A stretch of DNA of 64,000 bases from JAIVJZ01 sp036386515 (GCA_036386515.1 DASVVO010000068.1:88748-152747), one strand, 5' to 3'. Counted from the stretch's first letter, positions 1 through 9,112 are shown. Notes: generated by a model not told the origin, from the sequence alone. Translations and numbers: made by a program.

Positions 1-2139
1 AACGCTGTTGACCGTGACGCCGCCCGTGACGGTGGCCGTGATGTGGTTGAAGGGCAAAGCGGGAGGCGCGAGATTTGCGCCCGGATCGTAGAAGCCGGAA
101 CCGGCGACGGAGGTGCCCGTGATGACGACGTTTTGCGAGGGCGTGTTCTGCGGCACGCTGGGCGGCGCGGCCGTGGTCGGCGTGGCCGGGGGCGGCGCGT
201 TGAGTTTGACGACGCGCGTGCCGTAGGTGTTCGTGCCGTTGCAGTATTGCTGAATCGTCCACATCGTCATGTCGTCGAGCGGGTCGAGCGACGTGAAGGA
301 ATAATCACCCCAGCGGCGGGGCGGGCCTGGGTCGCCGGGCGGGTTATAGGCCGTGCTGCTCGTGGTGTAGATGTTGACCGCGCCGGACGTGCCGAGAGAG
401 TCGCCGGAGAGCCGCCCGTTGGTCGCGGCGTTGGCGCGGTACAGCGTTCCGGCGGTGCTGTAGCCGAAGGCGGCGTGCCCCTGCCCGGAGACCATCGCGG
501 ACGGTATCCAATATTCGCGCGCGGCGGCGCGGGTGGCGGCGGGGTCGAAGACCGTGCCCGACTGGTTGAGGGTCGGCGTCCCCGTCGTCGGCGGCACGAT
601 CAGTTCGTACCACCGAACGCCGTTGCGCCGCTCGGCGTTCGTGCCTGAAGAGACGCCGGTGGGCAGCACCGAGATGGCGTGCGAAGTCCACAGCCGGCCG
701 TTGCGGATGTGCGCGGCCATGAGGCGGTCGTCGAGTCCGTCGAGGTTGCCGTTCGTGCCGCCCGTGTCGCCGAGGTGATCGACGCTTCTGGGGAAGGAGG
801 TGGAGGGAACCGTAATCGAAATGTTGGCGGAGATCGTGGGCGTCGCGCCCGGCGTGCCGACGCGACGAAGGATGAGACGGCCGAAGGCGGCCGCGCTCGC
901 GCCGATGAAATAGCCTTCGGTGGCCGCCGGGTCGTAGTTGTCCACGCCGCGCGGCTCGAACGGCCCGTCCGTGCCGATCAGGTCGCGGAACGCCGTGGCG
1001 ACGACCGGCCCGCCGCTCAGGATAGAACTCTTGCGGATGACGAAGACCGAAGTGTTGTTGAAGCCGCCCGCCGCCGCGTCGAACATGTCGCCGCCGATGT
1101 AGAGCGCGTTGGCGTCAACGCCGAGCGAAGGGTAGTCGAGAAATTCCCCGGTCGAGGGGATGCCGCCGACCGTGTCCTGCTGGACGAAGTAGAACGTCCA
1201 GACGGTGCTCGCGGAGATAACGCCCGCGCTGGCCGCGTCGGAGACGGCGATGAGGATGCGGTTGGCGGTATCGCCGATGTCGTTCGCGCTCGGCACATCG
1301 ATCATGATCAGAATCCAGCGTCCCGAGAGGCGGTCGAAGCGCACCTGCGGGTCGCTCGTGAAGTTGATGTTGAGGGGCGGCGGCGCGGGCGTCATCACGG
1401 AGGAGAAGAACACGTCGGAGTCGGCGTTGATCACGCCGTCGGCCAAGCCGGTCGTTTTGTTGAAAGTGCGGAGCCGCCCGTTCAGGAAGACGAAGAACTG
1501 CGCGGGGCCGATCGCGCCCATCGTGTCAGGCGGAAACGCGCCGGTCTCGGTCGGGCCGGTCACGGTGTCGAAGTTCAGGCCGGTCAACTGCGGGGCGCGC
1601 GGGGTGATCTCTCCCCTCGCCGATTTCGAGGCCGCGCCCTTGCGCGCGCCCGGCCTCACGTCGGCCGGGGTGCTCGCCACGGCGCGCGCTTCGGGGTCTT
1701 GGGGGCGCTTCCGGCGTCCCGGAATTTCGTGCTCGGCCATGAGCAGAGGTCTGCGCGCGATCGCGGGGGCGTTGGCCTGTTCGCGCATGATCTCGTCGGT
1801 CAACTTCTCGACGCCGGCCTCGCCCGTAGAGGGCACGCCGACCTTCTCCCCTTGCTGATCAATCGCGCCGGAGCGACGGGAAATGTCCTGCGCGTTTGCG
1901 CGCAAGCGGCCGGAGGCTTTTCGGCGCGCCTCACGCACCCGCTCGCGCTCGCGCTCATTCCGGCGCGACACGGGCGCGCTCGACGCCTCACCGGCCGGAA
2001 AGCGGATGGCGGTGCGCCGCTGGGCGAAGGCCGGGGAAATGGTGGAAGTCAGCAAGGCAGCGCACAACGCCAGGGCGAAATAGCTGCGGGAAGACGGACG
2101 GAGGCGGTAGAGGCCGCGCGAAAGGGGGGAATGTTTCAC
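1..2139 (-). CDS. Large secreted protein of unknown function (3' end outside window)
   Basis: An open frame of 713 codons runs from a GTG start at 2139 to the window edge without a stop, so the protein is C-terminally incomplete here. An AGAAAGG ribosome site lies just upstream. The N-terminus is a basic stretch followed by a hydrophobic signal peptide ending near a QRR site. An Arg-rich linker follows, then a segment with TVTGPTETGAFPPDTMGAIG, a pattern I associate with large exported proteins of soil bacteria that carry beta-propeller or beta-sandwich repeats. Tyr/Gly-rich beta-type sequence fills the rest, and the last visible part (PSQNVVITGTSVAGSGFYDP) resembles the start of an IPT/Ig-like repeat. 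It is probably periplasmic or surface exposed. No catalytic motif was seen, and the function is unknown. Confidence 0.75.
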   Translation of the reverse strand, partial: MKHSPLSRGLYRLRPSSRSYFALALCAALLTSTISPAFAQRRTAIRFPAGEASSAPVSRRNERERERVREARRKASGRLRANAQDISRRSGAIDQQGEKVGVPSTGEAGVEKLTDEIMREQANAPAIARRPLLMAEHEIPGRRKRPQDPEARAVASTPADVRPGARKGAASKSARGEITPRAPQLTGLNFDTVTGPTETGAFPPDTMGAIGPAQFFVFLNGRLRTFNKTTGLADGVINADSDVFFSSVMTPAPPPLNINFTSDPQVRFDRLSGRWILIMIDVPSANDIGDTANRILIAVSDAASAGVISASTVWTFYFVQQDTVGGIPSTGEFLDYPSLGVDANALYIGGDMFDAAAGGFNNTSVFVIRKSSILSGGPVVATAFRDLIGTDGPFEPRGVDNYDPAATEGYFIGASAAAFGRLILRRVGTPGATPTISANISITVPSTSFPRSVDHLGDTGGTNGNLDGLDDRLMAAHIRNGRLWTSHAISVLPTGVSSGTNAERRNGVRWYELIVPPTTGTPTLNQSGTVFDPAATRAAAREYWIPSAMVSGQGHAAFGYSTAGTLYRANAATNGRLSGDSLGTSGAVNIYTTSSTAYNPPGDPGPPRRWGDYSFTSLDPLDDMTMWTIQQYCNGTNTYGTRVVKLNAPPPATPTTAAPPSVPQNTPSQNVVITGTSVAGSGFYDPGANLAPPALPFNHITATVTGGVTVNSV

Positions 2140-2323
2140 TGTAGACCTTTCTCGTTCTTGACTTGACGAGGCTGAAGATAGATTACGAGCAGACAGGCGT
2201 TCGCCTACGGGAGCTTCGGGATGAACGCCTTGAACGTGGACGATTCAGGAAATTATTTCGATGGCATTAACTCAAAGTGCATGAACCTGCTGGAAGGTCT
2301 CTGACGAGGTTAGAACTTGCGGA

Positions 2324-2352
2324 GATTAACCCTGTTTCTCTATTACTGTCAA
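2324..2352 (-). promoter_or_regulatory. Candidate sigma-70 promoter for the secreted-protein gene
   Basis: On the minus strand TTGACA (2352-2347) is followed after 17 bases by TTAATC (2329-2324). The start codon is at 2139, leaving a leader of about 180 bases. The -35 is perfect and the -10 moderate. Confidence 0.45.
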
Positions 2353-2422
2353 TTGATTTACTCCCGCCGCTTCGTCGCCGTCGTGCGTCGCGCCCGCCCA
2401 CGCCGCGGCGCGGCGTAAATTT

Positions 2423-2872
2423 TTAACGGCACTTTCGCAGCCGCCCCTCGCTGCCGCGCGTGAGCGTGTACGCGCCGATTGTTTGCGACGTGTCGGTCAG
2501 CGTTACAGTCAAAGTGAGTTGCCGCCCTTCGAGGCGGCCGACGTAACGCGCCGGGCGCGTCACCCGGTTGATGCCGACGCGAATGGAGCCGCCTTCGCGG
2601 ACAAAGGTGCCGCGCGCGTCGAAGCGTCCCTCGGAGTCGAGCGTGAGTCGTTCGTCGATGGAGCCGTGGGCGCAGTCGTACTCGACGGTCGCGCCGCCCT
2701 CCGTCACGGCCAGACGAATGTGTGCGCCGCCCCAGCCGCCCGGCGTCACCACCCGCTCCACCGCACGCTTCGGCTTGTGCTTCATCCCGCCCCTCCGTTG
2801 CGCCTGTCCCGTCTCCGCGCACAAGAGCGGCGCGAGCGAGACGAGGAACGATAAAATTAGTTTGCTCAACAT
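2423..2872 (-). CDS. Small secreted hypothetical protein
   Basis: A 149-residue protein starts with a clear signal peptide (LILSFLVSLAPLLCAETGQA). The mature part begins with a basic GMKHKPKR stretch and continues as a short beta-rich domain with alternating hydrophobic strands (RLTLDSEGRFDARGTFVREG). Two cysteines, one in YDCAHG and one in LRKCR at the extreme end, could form a disulfide. The Gly/Thr pattern resembles small periplasmic lipocalin-like or DUF-type beta-barrels, but I do not recognise the family. It lies 69 bases downstream of the AlaX-like gene on the same strand and may be co-transcribed with it. Confidence 0.7.
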   Translation of the reverse strand: MLSKLILSFLVSLAPLLCAETGQAQRRGGMKHKPKRAVERVVTPGGWGGAHIRLAVTEGGATVEYDCAHGSIDERLTLDSEGRFDARGTFVREGGSIRVGINRVTRPARYVGRLEGRQLTLTVTLTDTSQTIGAYTLTRGSEGRLRKCR

Positions 2873-2941
2873 GTTTTCGACCCGCGCGGAATACGCCGCC
2901 GCGCGCGGAGAGAGCGTACGCGCGTCGCATCCCGATCTTCA

Positions 2942-4165
2942 TCAATGCGCCGACACGCGACGCGCGGCCGCTTCGAGCGCGGCTTCGAGTTGGGAAAGGT
3001 TGCGCCCGCCGCCCTGCGCCAGGTCGGGTCGTCCGCCGCCGCGCCCGTCGAGCGTGGCGCAGGCTTCACGCATGAGCGCGTTCATGTCGCCGCCCGCGTC
3101 CGCCGCGCGTGCGAAAACGAGCCGCGCGTTGTCGCCGTCGCGGGAGCCGAGCAGGGCGATGTGGCCGGGACGGGCGATGATTGAAAGGGCGAGCCGTTTC
3201 AGTGATTCGGCGTCGCGTTCGGCGAAGACGTGGGTGACGATGCGCGCGCCGCCCTCGGCGACGGCGGCGTCGTTCGTGGCGGCGCGAATCAGTTCCTCGG
3301 CTTCGACGCGGGCGGCGATCTCTTCGAGCGCGCGCAGGCGGCGCAGCAAACTCTTGTTTTCTTCGACGACGCGGGCGGCCAGTTCAAACGCATCGTCGCG
3401 CCCCGCGCTAAACAGCGCGGCGACGGAGCGCGCCGTGTGATTCGCGCGCCGGTAATCGGCGTGGACGCGACCCCCGGCGAGAAACTCGACGCGCGTTAAA
3501 TTCTTCGCGCGTTCCCACGAGCGCACGGCGAGGATGCCGATTTCGCCCGTGCGCGCCGCGTGCGTGCCGCCGCAGGGACTCAGGTCGAAGTCTTCGATCT
3601 CGACGACGCGCAAATCGCCCTCGCGCGCGGATTCTTTACGCAGCGGGAGCGCGGCGGCCTCTCGCGGCGACACCTGGCGCACGCGCACGGGGCGGTCTTC
3701 CCAGATGATCTCATTGGCGAGGGCGACGGCCTGTTCGATGCGCTCGTCGGACGGCGCGGCGAGGTCTACGTCGATCTCGCAGGCGCGTTCGAGCATGCGG
3801 AAGGCGCGCGTCGGGGCGTCGAAGAGTCGGACGAAGGCCTGCGAGAGAATGTGCTGACCGGTGTGCTGCTGTAGATGGTCGAGGCGGCGCGGCCAATCAA
3901 TTCGCCCCGCGATGCGCGCGGCCACGCCCGGCGACGCGCCTTCGATGAAGTGCAGCACGCCCGCCGCTTCGCGTTCGAGACATTCGACGACGCGCGCGCC
4001 GCCGAGCGTGCCGGTGTCGCTCGGCTGGCCGCCGCCCGTCGGGTAGAACGCGGTGCGGTCGAGCGTGACGGCGACGCGCCCCGTCCCGGCGTCGGTTGTT
4101 ACGTCGAGCACGCGCGCGTCAAACTCGATGAGATGCGAATCGTGGTAGTAGAGTCGTTCGGTCAT
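2942..4165 (-). CDS. Alanyl-tRNA editing protein (AlaX-L type, with DHHA1 domain)
   Basis: This 407-residue protein matches the AlaRS editing module without the catalytic class II synthetase core. These proteins hydrolyse mischarged Ser-tRNA(Ala) or Gly-tRNA(Ala) in trans. The N-terminal part has the FYPTGGGQPSDTG signature. The zinc-binding editing site is complete: HTGQH at residues 101-105 and CGGTH at 198-202. The C-terminal third is a coiled-coil helix followed by a Gly-rich DHHA1-like end (DGRGGGRPDLAQGGG), as in long AlaX forms. The start MTERLYYHD at 4165 was chosen because the family begins here; an in-frame extension far upstream runs antisense to the M61 peptidase gene and is not coding. 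The promoter region is shared with the divergent M61 gene. Confidence 0.9.
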   Translation of the reverse strand: MTERLYYHDSHLIEFDARVLDVTTDAGTGRVAVTLDRTAFYPTGGGQPSDTGTLGGARVVECLEREAAGVLHFIEGASPGVAARIAGRIDWPRRLDHLQQHTGQHILSQAFVRLFDAPTRAFRMLERACEIDVDLAAPSDERIEQAVALANEIIWEDRPVRVRQVSPREAAALPLRKESAREGDLRVVEIEDFDLSPCGGTHAARTGEIGILAVRSWERAKNLTRVEFLAGGRVHADYRRANHTARSVAALFSAGRDDAFELAARVVEENKSLLRRLRALEEIAARVEAEELIRAATNDAAVAEGGARIVTHVFAERDAESLKRLALSIIARPGHIALLGSRDGDNARLVFARAADAGGDMNALMREACATLDGRGGGRPDLAQGGGRNLSQLEAALEAAARRVSAH

Positions 4166-4281
4166 GGTCTTCAACGGAGCAACGGCGCGCGGGCGGCCGG
4201 ACGGGTCGGTAACTCGTGCGGCTGAAACTAGCCGAGCGGCGCGGCGGGCGTCAAGGGCGGGACGGGCGCGGCGGGCGGCTT

Positions 4282-4310
4282 TTGACACGGATTCTCCACG
4301 CGCGGATAAT
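4282..4310 (+). promoter_or_regulatory. Strong sigma-70-type promoter for the M61 peptidase gene
   Basis: TTGACA (4282-4287), 17-base spacer, GATAAT (4305-4310). Transcription would begin about 50 bases before the ATG at 4367, and a GAGGGA ribosome site lies at 4355-4360. Confidence 0.7.
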
Positions 4311-4366
4311 CGCACGTCTTCCATCACGTCATTCAAGTTTCGGACACGTAGTTCGAGGGAGCACAT

Positions 4367-6046
4367 ATGATCGCTTGCAGGAAACTTTTCGCGCGGCGGC
4401 GCGCGGCCTTCATCTTCGCGTTGCTCGTCCTGCCGTGCGCCACGGCGGCGGCGCACGAGGACGAACGATACAACATCAGTTATCAACTCTCGATGTCGAA
4501 CCCGGCCTCGCACCTGTTCGAGGTGAACCTGACGGTCGAACCGCCGAAGGGCGCGGAGGCCATTGATTTTCAGATGCCGCGCTGGTCGCCGGGTCGCTAC
4601 GCCGTCTTCGATTTCGCGAAGAACGTGCAGGAGGTGCGCGCCGAAACGTCGTGCCCGCCCGTGGGCACGTGCCCGGAAGGCTCCGTTCTTCCCGTGACGC
4701 GGGTGGACACGCAGACGTGGCGCGTCTTTCCGCAGCCCGCCGTGTCGCGCGGCGTGACGGTCAGTTACAAAGTTTTCGCCAACGACCTCTCCGGCACGTT
4801 CTCGCAACTCGATGCGCGCCACGCCAATTTCAACGGCGGCTCGATCTTCATGTACGTCGTCGGCCACAAGCAAGACCCCGTGCGGCTGCGCATCAACGCG
4901 CCCGCGAATTGGCGCATCCTGAACGCCGCCACCGAGCGCGCCGACCAGCGCGAATGGCAGTTTCCGAACTACGACATCCTGATCGACACGCCGACCGAGA
5001 TCGCGCCCGACTTCACCGTGGACGAGTTTAAAGTTGACGGCAAGACGCACCGCGTGCTGGTGCATTCCTTCGGCGAAGAGAAGGGTCAGCGCGGCGCGCT
5101 CGTGCGCGACATCGAGCGCGTCGTGCGCGCCGAAATCGCCCTGATGGGGATGCCCGACTACGACGGCTATCTCTTCATCATGCACTTCGACCCGACCGCG
5201 CCGCGCGGCGACGGCATGGAGCATCTCGCCTCCACGCAGATCATCACCACGCGTCCGCTCGGCGACAAAGGCGTCGCCGCAGACGCGCTCGACACGGCGG
5301 CGCACGAGTTCTTTCACGTCTGGAACGTCAAACGCCTGCGCCCCGTCGAACTCGGCCCCTGGGATTTCACGCGCCCCCTCAACACGCGCAGCCTGTGGAT
5401 CGCCGAAGGGCTGACGAACTACTACGGCGGGCTGTTGCAGCGACGCGCGGGCGTCTGGACGGACGAGCGTTTCCGGCGCGCGCTCGCCGGGGCGATCGGC
5501 TCCGTCGAGAACGCGCCCGGCAATAAGTTGATCAGCGCGGAAGAAGCCTCGCTCATCGCCTCGTTCATCGACCGCACGCCGCATTATCAACGCACGAACC
5601 TCGCCGCGACGACCGTCAGTTACTACAGCAAGGGCGAAGTGATCGGCATCGTGCTCGACCTGTTGCTGCGCGGCCGGACGGGCGGGCGCGCCTCGCTCGA
5701 CGACGTGATGCGGCGCATGTACGACGAGTTTTACCTGAAGTCGCCGGCGGCGACTTATTACTCGCGCGGGCGCGGCTACACGGGAGCGGATTTCGAGCGC
5801 GCCGTCTCACAGGCGGCCGGGGCTGACATGTCCGACTTTTTCGCGCGCCACGTGCGCGGCACGGAACCGCTGCCTTACGAGGAAGCCTTCGCCCACGTCG
5901 GCCTGCGGCTCGTCAAAGCTCCCGCCGACGCGGCGCAGACCTCCAACGCGGCGGCGTCTGCGCCGCGTTTTAACTACCGCCTCGAAGAGATCAAAGACGC
6001 TCCGGCCGAAGCCCGCACGCTGCGCGCCGCGTGGATGAAGGGCTGA
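4367..6046 (+). CDS. M61-family aminopeptidase lacking the PDZ domain
   Basis: A 559-residue exported zinc peptidase of the M61 (glycyl aminopeptidase) family. Residues 1-29 form a signal peptide. An all-beta N-terminal domain follows (YQLSMSNPASHLFEVNL, PRWSPGRYAVFDFAKNV), then the catalytic domain with zinc ligands H313 and H317 in HEFFH and E347 in AEGLTNYYGG. The C-terminal helical domain ends in the MSDFFARHVRG segment. Most M61 members continue into a PDZ domain of 80-100 residues. Here the protein stops about 60 residues after the helical domain in an Ala-rich tail, so the PDZ is missing or vestigial. It probably trims small N-terminal residues from periplasmic peptides. Its stop codon overlaps the first unit of a 15-bp tandem array. 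Confidence 0.9.
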   Translation: MIACRKLFARRRAAFIFALLVLPCATAAAHEDERYNISYQLSMSNPASHLFEVNLTVEPPKGAEAIDFQMPRWSPGRYAVFDFAKNVQEVRAETSCPPVGTCPEGSVLPVTRVDTQTWRVFPQPAVSRGVTVSYKVFANDLSGTFSQLDARHANFNGGSIFMYVVGHKQDPVRLRINAPANWRILNAATERADQREWQFPNYDILIDTPTEIAPDFTVDEFKVDGKTHRVLVHSFGEEKGQRGALVRDIERVVRAEIALMGMPDYDGYLFIMHFDPTAPRGDGMEHLASTQIITTRPLGDKGVAADALDTAAHEFFHVWNVKRLRPVELGPWDFTRPLNTRSLWIAEGLTNYYGGLLQRRAGVWTDERFRRALAGAIGSVENAPGNKLISAEEASLIASFIDRTPHYQRTNLAATTVSYYSKGEVIGIVLDLLLRGRTGGRASLDDVMRRMYDEFYLKSPAATYYSRGRGYTGADFERAVSQAAGADMSDFFARHVRGTEPLPYEEAFAHVGLRLVKAPADAAQTSNAAASAPRFNYRLEEIKDAPAEARTLRAAWMKG

Positions 6047-6164
6047 AACCTGGAGAGATGAAATCCGAAGAGATGAAACTCGCAGGGGTGAAACTTGGTG
6101 AGATGAAACTCGCAGGGGTGAAACTTGCAGGGGTGAAACTTGCAGGGGTGAAACTTTATCGCGG
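6045..6164. repeat. Eight-unit 15-bp tandem array filling a convergent gene spacer
   Basis: Units of exactly 15 bases begin at 6045, 6060, 6075, 6090, 6105, 6120, 6135 and 6150. The consensus is GAAACTTGCAGGGGT; units 6 and 7 are identical and units 1-2 and 4 end in GAGAT. The array starts inside the stop codon of the M61 gene and ends inside the stop codon of the lipid kinase gene, so the whole 109-base spacer consists of repeat. Confidence 0.9.
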
Positions 6165-7109
6165 GCGTTGACCGCCGCGCCGCGCGTCGCGGTTCGCCTC
6201 GCGCGGCGCGATGACTTCGATGGGCACGGGCGCGATCTCGAAAGTCACGGGCAGTCGGCCGGTCAACTCGCCGTCAACCTGCATGCGCGCCTCGCCGGTT
6301 GCGCGCGCGCGCGTCGCCCGCACGTAGCGGACGCCCGGCATCTCAGGGCGGACGCCGTCGCGGCGCAAGCCGTGCGCGAGCAGGCGTAGGAAGCGCAGGC
6401 GGCTGTGCGAGTTGACGATGCAGATTTCAAACTCCGGCTCGTCGAGCCGCGCGCCGGGCGTGACGCTGATGTCGCCGCCGTAATGCGCCGCGCGCCCAAA
6501 GGCGGCGAAGGTGGCCGGGTAGGTCTGCCCCCCGACTTCGACGCGGAAGGGGACGGGTCGCCAGCGCACGAGGTGGCCGAGTCCTGACACCCAGAACGCG
6601 CCCTCGCCCACGCGCCGCTTGAGACGCGGCCGCACGCGCTCCACCACCGAAGCGTCCAGCCCGATACCGGCCATCAGAAAAAAATAACGCCGCGCGCCGC
6701 TCGCCTCTTCCGTGGCGCAGCCCGCGTAGATGCGGCGCGTCTCGCCGCGCGCGATCACGTCGGCCGCGCCCGGCGCATCGAACGGCAAACGTAGTTCGCG
6801 CGCCAGCACGTTGGCCGTGCCCGCAGGCCAGATGCCGAGCCGCACGCGCCCTCCAGCCAAGCCCTGCAACGCCTCGTTGATCGTGCCGTCGCCGCCGGAG
6901 ACAATCACTTCACGCGCGCCGCCCTCGCGCGCAACCTCGGCCGCGAGCCGCGTCGCGTCGCCCGGCGCGCCCGTGCTCACCGTTTCAACTTCGATTCCGC
7001 GCGCGCCGAGCAACGCGCAAAAGCGCGCGACCTCGGCCGCGCGCTTTGCGCCGCCGCGCCCCGCCTGTGGGTTCGAGATCAACCTGATCCTTCGTCGCTG
7101 CTCAGTCAT
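6156..7109 (-). CDS. Diacylglycerol kinase-family lipid kinase (DgkB/YegS-like)
   Basis: A 317-residue member of the DAGK_cat family, which phosphorylates diacylglycerol or related lipids at the cytoplasmic face of the inner membrane. The nucleotide-binding motifs are present: NPQAGRGG near residue 12, SGGDGTINEALQGL near 75, and PAGTANVLARELRLP near 100. The C-terminal beta-sandwich contains MQVDGE and ends in a short basic tail. The start at 7109 (MTEQRRRIRLISNP) fits the family; an upstream in-frame extension of 45 codons is Arg/Ala-rich and not conserved in character. It is convergent with the M61 gene and divergent from the metallo-beta-lactamase-fold gene. Confidence 0.88.
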   Translation of the reverse strand: MTEQRRRIRLISNPQAGRGGAKRAAEVARFCALLGARGIEVETVSTGAPGDATRLAAEVAREGGAREVIVSGGDGTINEALQGLAGGRVRLGIWPAGTANVLARELRLPFDAPGAADVIARGETRRIYAGCATEEASGARRYFFLMAGIGLDASVVERVRPRLKRRVGEGAFWVSGLGHLVRWRPVPFRVEVGGQTYPATFAAFGRAAHYGGDISVTPGARLDEPEFEICIVNSHSRLRFLRLLAHGLRRDGVRPEMPGVRYVRATRARATGEARMQVDGELTGRLPVTFEIAPVPIEVIAPREANRDARRGGQRPR

Positions 7110-7528
7110 CGAAAACCTGTCAGTGCAATCACGGTGCCGTCCGCGGTCAACGTCGAACTTCACGGGCGCACGCGGCGAAACCGCGCCGGGTGCGGAAACC
7201 GGCGGGCGCCACACGCCCCGCGCGGCGCATGTCCCGGCGGACACGTGTCGGACGATCCATGCACGCGCTACGCGCGCCGCGCAAACTTTCGGGCGGACGA
7301 AACTACTTCTTTCATCGCGCGGGACGAAACGACTTCTTTCAAGCGCGCCGCGGCTTCCGCTCGAAACCGCCCGGCGCGCGCGGTCGTTTTGGTTGACGCT
7401 CCGCGCTCTAAAAGGTTACTGTGCGGCTTCGACGTGTGACAAATGCCCTGAGCAACAAAATCGCGGGGCGTGAGTTTGTCCCGCGTGCGCTGTGGACACC
7501 CGTTAGAGAATTCGCGGAGGGAAATTTT
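7110..7528. other. Divergent intergenic region, 419 bases
   Basis: No convincing gene. Open frames here are Arg/Ala-rich shadows. The region holds the promoter candidate at 7393-7422 for the rightward hydrolase gene and, presumably, an unrecognised leftward promoter for the lipid kinase. Confidence 0.6.
7393..7422 (+). promoter_or_regulatory. Candidate promoter of the MBL-fold gene
   Basis: TTGACG (7393-7398) and TACTGT (7417-7422) are separated by 18 bases. The start codon is at 7529, preceded by GGAGG at 7516-7520. The -10 is weak. Confidence 0.35.
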
Positions 7529-8434
7529 ATGCGTCGCCGCCTATACGTTTACGCTCTGCTCGTCGCCTGCTTCACGCTCATGCCCGCCCGCGCGCAACAA
7601 GACCTTTCCAGGGTGCAGATGAAGGCGACGAAAGTGGCGGGCAACATCTACATGCTCGAAGGCGCGGGCGGCAACATCGGCGTCTCGGCGGGCGCGGACG
7701 GCCTGCTCATCGTCGATGATCAATTCGCGCCGCTCGCCGAGCGGATTCGCGCCGCGCTCAGAGAGATCAACCCCGGCCAGTTGCGCTTCGTCCTGAACAC
7801 GCACTATCACGGCGACCACACCGGCAGCAACCCCGTCTTCGGCAAAGAGGCGACCATCATCGCGCACGACAACGTGCGCGGGCGGCTCGCCACGGAGCAG
7901 ACCATGCGCGGCCAGAAAATTCCCGCCTCGCCGAAGGAAGCTCTGCCCGTCATCACGTTCAACCAATCCGTCTCCATCCACTTCAACGGCGAGGAGATTC
8001 GCGTCATACACTTTCCCGCCGGCCACACGGACGGCGACAGCGTCATCTTCTTCACCGCGTCGAACGTCGTCCACATGGGCGATCATTTCTTCGCCGGTCG
8101 CTTCCCGTTCATCGACCTCGAACACGGCGGCAGCGTCGAAGGCCTGACGCGAAACGTCGAAGCCGTCATCGCGCGCGTTCCGGCCGACGTGAAGATCATC
8201 CCCGGCCACGGCGCGCTCTCCACGCTCGACGACCTCAAACTCTACCGGCGCATGTTGACCGAAACCACCGCCCACGTCCGCAGAGGGATGGCCGCAGGCA
8301 AGACCCTCAACCAACTCCAGACCGCCGGGCTGCCCGCCGAATGGACGACCTGGGGCGCGGGCTTCATCAACACCAACACCTGGATCGAAACGATCTTCAA
8401 CAGCTTCTCGCAAGGCGGCAAAGTCCAAAAGTAA
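7529..8434 (+). CDS. Exported metallo-beta-lactamase-fold hydrolase
   Basis: A 301-residue MBL-fold protein with a signal peptide (YVYALLVACFTLMPARA). The zinc-binding motif HYHGDHTG is intact near residue 95. A second histidine lies in FPAGHTDGDSVIFF, the aspartate in HMGDHFFAGRFPFID, and the last histidine in IIPGHG. The substrate cannot be deduced; the architecture resembles exported MBL-fold cyclase- or quinoprotein-relay-like proteins common in Acidobacteriota and does not by itself indicate antibiotic resistance. The ATG at 7529 was chosen because it has a strong GGAGG site and places the signal peptide at the N-terminus; a GTG 36 codons upstream would bury it. Confidence 0.85.
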   Translation: MRRRLYVYALLVACFTLMPARAQQDLSRVQMKATKVAGNIYMLEGAGGNIGVSAGADGLLIVDDQFAPLAERIRAALREINPGQLRFVLNTHYHGDHTGSNPVFGKEATIIAHDNVRGRLATEQTMRGQKIPASPKEALPVITFNQSVSIHFNGEEIRVIHFPAGHTDGDSVIFFTASNVVHMGDHFFAGRFPFIDLEHGGSVEGLTRNVEAVIARVPADVKIIPGHGALSTLDDLKLYRRMLTETTAHVRRGMAAGKTLNQLQTAGLPAEWTTWGAGFINTNTWIETIFNSFSQGGKVQK

Positions 8435-8516
8435 GAAGCTGCGCGCAAGCCTTCGGTCTCACGAATCGCAAGTCTCAGGAATCACACAGGCGCATCTCTC
8501 ACCGAAAGGATTGATG

Positions 8517-9092
8517 ATGAAACTTAGAACCGCGATGTTAGCTCTCGGGTTTATCAGTCTGATTCTGGCCGTCCCTCAGGCCACAGCCCAAACCCCCACG
8601 CAAACTCTCTCCGGCGTGCTGCTCTCGGAGATAGATGTGCATCCGGCCTACTCCTACATCGGCAGGGCGAAGTTTAACGCGGACAAGTCCGGCAGGCTGG
8701 AAGACGATTACTTCGGCTACCCCGTGTCGCGCGCCTACCCCGCGGGCGAGGGCAGGAACGCGCCCGGCCTGCCGCAGAACTACTACGTGACCGCTAAAGT
8801 GCGAAACGCCGGGTCGAAGAAGATTAAGGCCGTCGGCTGGGAGATGACCTTCTTCGGCGACCCCGGCCGGACGGAAAAACTCGGCTGCATTACGACGAGC
8901 GTGAGGGGGCGGGTCAACCCCGGCCAGACGAAGGAGTTGAAGCATCATGGTTATGGGCGGCTGCTGCGGGGGCGCGCCACCGCGCACCGCGACGTAAATC
9001 TCCTGTGGGTGCAGTACGCCGACGGGACTGTCTGGCAGAGTTTCGATTATCTCAAGGTGAGCCGCGAGGAGAGAGGCCGCTGCGGGATGTGA
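8517..9092 (+). CDS. Secreted hypothetical protein
   Basis: A protein of about 191 residues with a signal peptide (MLALGFISLILAVPQATAQ). The mature domain is beta-rich, with the segment VRNAGSKKIKAVGWEMTFFG, which suggests an Ig-like or CARDB-like fold handling 'relation to other strands', followed by a basic ELKHHGYG stretch. Three cysteines in the mature region could form one disulfide. Start choice is ambiguous among TTG 8511, ATG 8514 and ATG 8517; the AAAGGA ending at 8510 gives the best spacing to 8517. I do not recognise the family. It follows the MBL-fold gene by 82 bases. Confidence 0.7.
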   Translation: MKLRTAMLALGFISLILAVPQATAQTPTQTLSGVLLSEIDVHPAYSYIGRAKFNADKSGRLEDDYFGYPVSRAYPAGEGRNAPGLPQNYYVTAKVRNAGSKKIKAVGWEMTFFGDPGRTEKLGCITTSVRGRVNPGQTKELKHHGYGRLLRGRATAHRDVNLLWVQYADGTVWQSFDYLKVSREERGRCGM

Positions 9093-9112
9093 GGCCGCCG
9101 GGAGGTTATAGT

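Noticed and set aside
679..2166. 495-codon plus-strand frame opposite the first secreted protein
   Set aside because: Arg/Gly/Asp-rich shadow; the minus frame has a signal peptide, ribosome site and no stops over 713 codons.
2942..5590. 882-codon frame on the minus strand
   Set aside because: Only the part from 4165 downwards is the AlaX-like protein; the upstream part is antisense to the M61 gene and has no ribosome site at its start.
7529..8434. Antibiotic-resistance beta-lactamase
   Set aside because: The MBL fold alone does not indicate lactamase activity, and no class B subgroup signature beyond HxHxDH is clear.
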